NCBI GenBank assembly: GCA_021821565.1
Contig: JAKACI010000063.1
Location: 1-7,868 of the forward strand
DNA: 7,868 nt
Origin: a bacterium
GTDB taxonomy: Bacteria > SZUA-79 > Acidulodesulfobacterales > Acidulodesulfobacteraceae
Direction of reading: 5' to 3'
A program made the translations under genes and the position numbers. A model generated the notes under the pieces. The model was not told where the DNA came from. It searched no databases and saw nothing but the letters and a program-made list of their open reading frames with translations. Positions 5,567-7,868 of the stretch are shown one piece after another; position 1 is the stretch's first letter, and every line of letters starts with the position of its first letter.

Positions 5567-6106
5567 TTATTTTTTGGACTTTCCGAAGGCTAATAATAAA
5601 CCTGATAATATATCTATAGGTTCGGGCGGGCAGCCTTTTATCAGAATATCAACGCGCAGCTTATCTCCGATACCGTCTAATGTGGCATAGCTGTCTTTAA
5701 ATACTCCTCCGTCCATAGCGCAATCGCCTATAGCAACGACAAATTTCGGATAGGGAATATTCTCGTATGTTTTTAGCAATGCCGAATACATATTTCTTGT
5801 AACGCATCCCGCGACCATCAAAACATCGGCGTGTTTTGGAGCCGCCACAAACTTAAATCCGAATCTTTCCATATCGTAATACGGATTGGTAAGGGCTGCC
5901 AGTTCATGAAGACAGGCGTTGCAGCTTCCTGAATCAACAAACCTTATAGAGATATTGTTGATAAAATGTTTATTTTCTGATTTATTCAGTAATTTATTTT
6001 TTAGTTCTTCATTAAATAAAACGATATTATCTTTTTTAATATCTTCTATATTTATTTTTTTAGTTTTTATTCCTTCTTTTATTCTTGTTTTTATAATATT
6101 GAACAT
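5567..6106 (-). CDS. Ehr complex Fe-S small subunit (NuoB/HyfI/HycG-like)
   Basis: This 179-residue protein is the small subunit that pairs with the large subunit at 6162-7868. It would carry the single [4Fe-4S] cluster (N2-like) at the subunit interface on the cytoplasmic face. The cysteines fit the NuoB/HycG pattern: C62 and C65 in SCNAC, C129 in GDCAMDGG and C159 in KGCPPEP. C101 (VAGCVTRNM) lies where relatives vary and is probably not a ligand. The first 50 or so residues are lysine-rich and poorly conserved. The ATG at 6106 is preceded by GGAAG with a 9-base gap. The gene follows the large subunit directly, with no ferredoxin-like (HycF/HyfH) gene between them, as in Ehr-type clusters. 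It appears to be the last gene of the operon, because the next gene has its own promoter. No clear hairpin terminator follows the stop. Confidence 0.93.
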   Translation of the reverse strand: MFNIIKTRIKEGIKTKKINIEDIKKDNIVLFNEELKNKLLNKSENKHFINNISIRFVDSGSCNACLHELAALTNPYYDMERFGFKFVAAPKHADVLMVAGCVTRNMYSALLKTYENIPYPKFVVAIGDCAMDGGVFKDSYATLDGIGDKLRVDILIKGCPPEPIDILSGLLLAFGKSKK

Positions 6107-6115
6107 AAAATTTTT

Positions 6116-6120
6116 CTTCC
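6116..6120 (-). promoter_or_regulatory. Ribosome binding site of the Ehr small subunit
   Basis: GGAAG on the minus strand lies 9 bases before the ATG at 6106. It supports this start and translation separate from the upstream large-subunit gene, whose stop is at 6162. Confidence 0.6.
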
Positions 6121-6161
6121 GTATATTTTATTTTTATATTATTATTATTAAAAATAGTTCA

Positions 6162-7868
6162 TCATAAATCATTTCCTGCATAGCTTAAATTTAAACTTTT
6201 ATTTACTATAGGAAAATCGGCTATTATATCTCCTATAACCGCAAATTCTATTAACTGCCAGTTATGAAAAGAAGGGTCTCTTATTTTCCACCTCGCAATT
6301 TTTAACTCTTTATCAATTTCAACAAAATGCATAATATTGCCTCTCTGGCTTTCGCAGTATCCTAATGCCCATAAATAGCGATTGTCAGGGTTAGATGATT
6401 TAAACGTGGTTGCGTTATTGTTCTTCATATTCATATTTATAGTTGACATTGCCTCGTCTGCCGGCGGCAGCTTGTCTAAACACTGCGTTATAATTGAAAA
6501 ACTTTCTTCTATGTCGTAAAATCTTATTAAAAGCCTTGCAAAAACATCTCTGTTTTTTAAAACTTTTGAGTTAAAATGCAATTTATCATAAATCAGGTAA
6601 GGATGTTCTTTTCTGGTGTCTGACGGCACTCCCGACGCTCTTGCCGCGAAACCTAAAGCGCATAAATCTAAAATAGTTTCTTTGTTTATATATCCTGTTT
6701 CTTCAAACCTTTCGCCTATAGTTGATGAATTTAAAAGCATTTTTTTTAAATTCAGATAATGTTTTTTAAAATTATATAATTTTTCCTTCAAAACATTTTT
6801 TCTCAAGTTATCAATATTCCCGCAGGTATTTATTCCCCCAAGAGATAGGATGCCTTTATTAAATCTGCTTCCGGACAAATATTTGTTTAATTCCATAATA
6901 TCTTCTTTTAGCACAAAAGTTTCCTGAGCGCCGAAACTGTATCCCGCATCCTGAAATAGCCAAGCAAAATCATTGATATTACACAATAATCTTTCTAATT
7001 CAGCATATATAGTTCTCAGATATAATGCGTTTTCAGGAATTTTTATATTTAAAATCTTTTCGGCTGCCGTCAAAAAAGCTAAAGAATGTGCCACGCAATG
7101 GTCTCCCGATATTTTTTCGGCTAAAGATAATGCCTCGCTTATTGTTTTACCCTCGGCAATTTTTTCTATCCCTCTATGCTTCCAAAAATGCCTTATTTCT
7201 AATTGCAGTATCGGTTCTCCCGACATGCTGAATCTAAAATGTCCCGGTTCAATGATACCTGCATGAACAGGTCCGACTAATATATTAAAAACCCCGTCTC
7301 CTTTAATGTCTTTATTATAATTATATTCGCCGTATTTTTTGAATTCCGGTCTGAAATTAAACGGATAGTCTTTCCTTAGAGGATGGTATTTTGAACAATT
7401 AAAAGTATTTTCACTCCGCTCGTATTTTTTATTATCGTTATTCTCGTTATCATCATCATTATAACTACCGACGGCGCCGGCGACATCTTTTTCTTTTCTA
7501 ATCACTTTTTTATTAATTTCCGCATTAATTTTATTATCATGCATATTTTGGATATCCTGCGGATAATTTTCAGGAAACAGCATAAGCGGTCTGGGGTCGG
7601 GATGCCCTTCCGGAATTAATCCGAATAAATCTTTCATCTCTCTTTCGTACCAGTTTAAAGCCGGTATTTCTTCCGATAAAGATGGAAATGTCCCTCCCGT
7701 CTCCGTTTCAATAATTATGAACAAATCTATAGACGAATGAGAAAAAATATATCTTATTTTAAATTTATTGCCGTCATTTTTACTTTCATCGGCTGCAAAA
7801 GCCGATAATAAATAAAATTTTAAATCTTTAGAAAAATAAAGGCATATTTTTTTTAAATCTTTTAAGTT
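6162..7868 (-). CDS. Ehr complex large subunit (NuoC-NuoD fusion, HyfG/HycE-like), 5' end outside window
   Basis: This is the catalytic-type large subunit of a group 4 [NiFe]-hydrogenase-related membrane complex. The frame stays open to the window edge (48 codons beyond the TTG at 7724), and those codons read like the NuoC core (KFKIRYIFSHSSIDLF), so 7724 is internal and the gene is 5'-partial. Numbering from the 7724 codon, a 30-kDa/NuoC motif lies at 24-53 (NWYEREMKDLFG, EGHPDPRPLMLFPENYP). A hydrophilic Asn/Asp/Lys linker follows at about 64-110, then the NuoD/49-kDa domain from about 147 (GPVHAGIIEPGHFRF, LEIRHFWKHRGIEK). The first Ni-Fe motif, CGxC in true hydrogenases, reads ISGDHCVAHS (one Cys, C210). 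The C-terminal DPCxxC position reads NLSYAGNDL, with no Cys. A Ni-Fe centre is therefore unlikely. This matches Ehr complexes, whose reaction is unknown. The downstream neighbour at 6106 is the Fe-S subunit, 55 bases away. Other hyf-like subunits are expected to the right. Family call is firm; absence of hydrogenase activity is inference from the missing ligands. Confidence 0.93.
   Translation of the reverse strand, partial: NLKDLKKICLYFSKDLKFYLLSAFAADESKNDGNKFKIRYIFSHSSIDLFIIIETETGGTFPSLSEEIPALNWYEREMKDLFGLIPEGHPDPRPLMLFPENYPQDIQNMHDNKINAEINKKVIRKEKDVAGAVGSYNDDDNENNDNKKYERSENTFNCSKYHPLRKDYPFNFRPEFKKYGEYNYNKDIKGDGVFNILVGPVHAGIIEPGHFRFSMSGEPILQLEIRHFWKHRGIEKIAEGKTISEALSLAEKISGDHCVAHSLAFLTAAEKILNIKIPENALYLRTIYAELERLLCNINDFAWLFQDAGYSFGAQETFVLKEDIMELNKYLSGSRFNKGILSLGGINTCGNIDNLRKNVLKEKLYNFKKHYLNLKKMLLNSSTIGERFEETGYINKETILDLCALGFAARASGVPSDTRKEHPYLIYDKLHFNSKVLKNRDVFARLLIRFYDIEESFSIITQCLDKLPPADEAMSTINMNMKNNNATTFKSSNPDNRYLWALGYCESQRGNIMHFVEIDKELKIARWKIRDPSFHNWQLIEFAVIGDIIADFPIVNKSLNLSYAGNDL

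Noticed and set aside
6973..7266. Overlapping plus-strand frames opposite the large subunit
   Set aside because: They are antisense to the strongly conserved NuoD region and have no start signals of their own.
6162..7724. Calling the large subunit a functional [NiFe]-hydrogenase
   Set aside because: Three of the four Ni-Fe ligand cysteines are absent, including both at the C-terminus.

Overview
The window is an AT-rich stretch (long runs of A/T between genes, A/T-ending codons) in which every credible gene lies on the minus strand. The best-supported content is the 3' end of an operon for a membrane-bound complex of the [NiFe]-hydrogenase/complex I superfamily, followed by a loosely packed accessory region. 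A lipoprotein signal peptide and a PilZ/YcgR-like protein suggest a Gram-negative, c-di-GMP-using bacterium. The hydrogenase-related subunits and the low GC would fit an anaerobic deltaproteobacterium-like lineage, but that placement is inference from gene content only.

Layout in transcription order, right to left. 7868-6162 is a NuoC-NuoD (HyfG/HycE-like) fusion that runs off the right edge of the window. 6106-5567 is its NuoB/HyfI-like iron-sulfur partner. The large subunit has lost three of the four cysteines that would hold a Ni-Fe centre, so this is an Ehr-type (energy-converting-hydrogenase-related) complex and not a hydrogenase. 5507-4251 is a solitary AAA_14/DUF4143 ATPase with its own promoter. 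4203-3862 is a 5'-truncated YgjP-like metallopeptidase, probably a pseudogene. 3824-2823 is a cysteine-rich DUF5714 protein whose atypical C-terminal tail runs straight into hairpins resembling an IS200/IS605 element end (2773-2812), next to a tract with only one G/C in 70 bases. 2579-1821 is an unrecognised hydrophilic protein. 1794-1520 is a 275-bp MITE-like element with 20-bp terminal inverted repeats and a nearly perfect 27-bp-arm palindrome. 1365-643 is the PilZ protein and 512-90 a small lipoprotein of unknown function.

Together, the Ehr subunits would sit on the cytoplasmic side of a proton- or sodium-translocating membrane module encoded to the right of the window. The rest looks like a region with a history of small mobile elements and gene erosion (MITE, IS end, truncated ygjP, an ATPase of a frequently transferred family). 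A recurring feature is a -10-like hexamer only 6-7 bases before the start codon of three genes (5507, 3824, 1365), with no Shine-Dalgarno sequence, which suggests leaderless transcripts. Two other genes (2579 and 6106) have ordinary Shine-Dalgarno sites.
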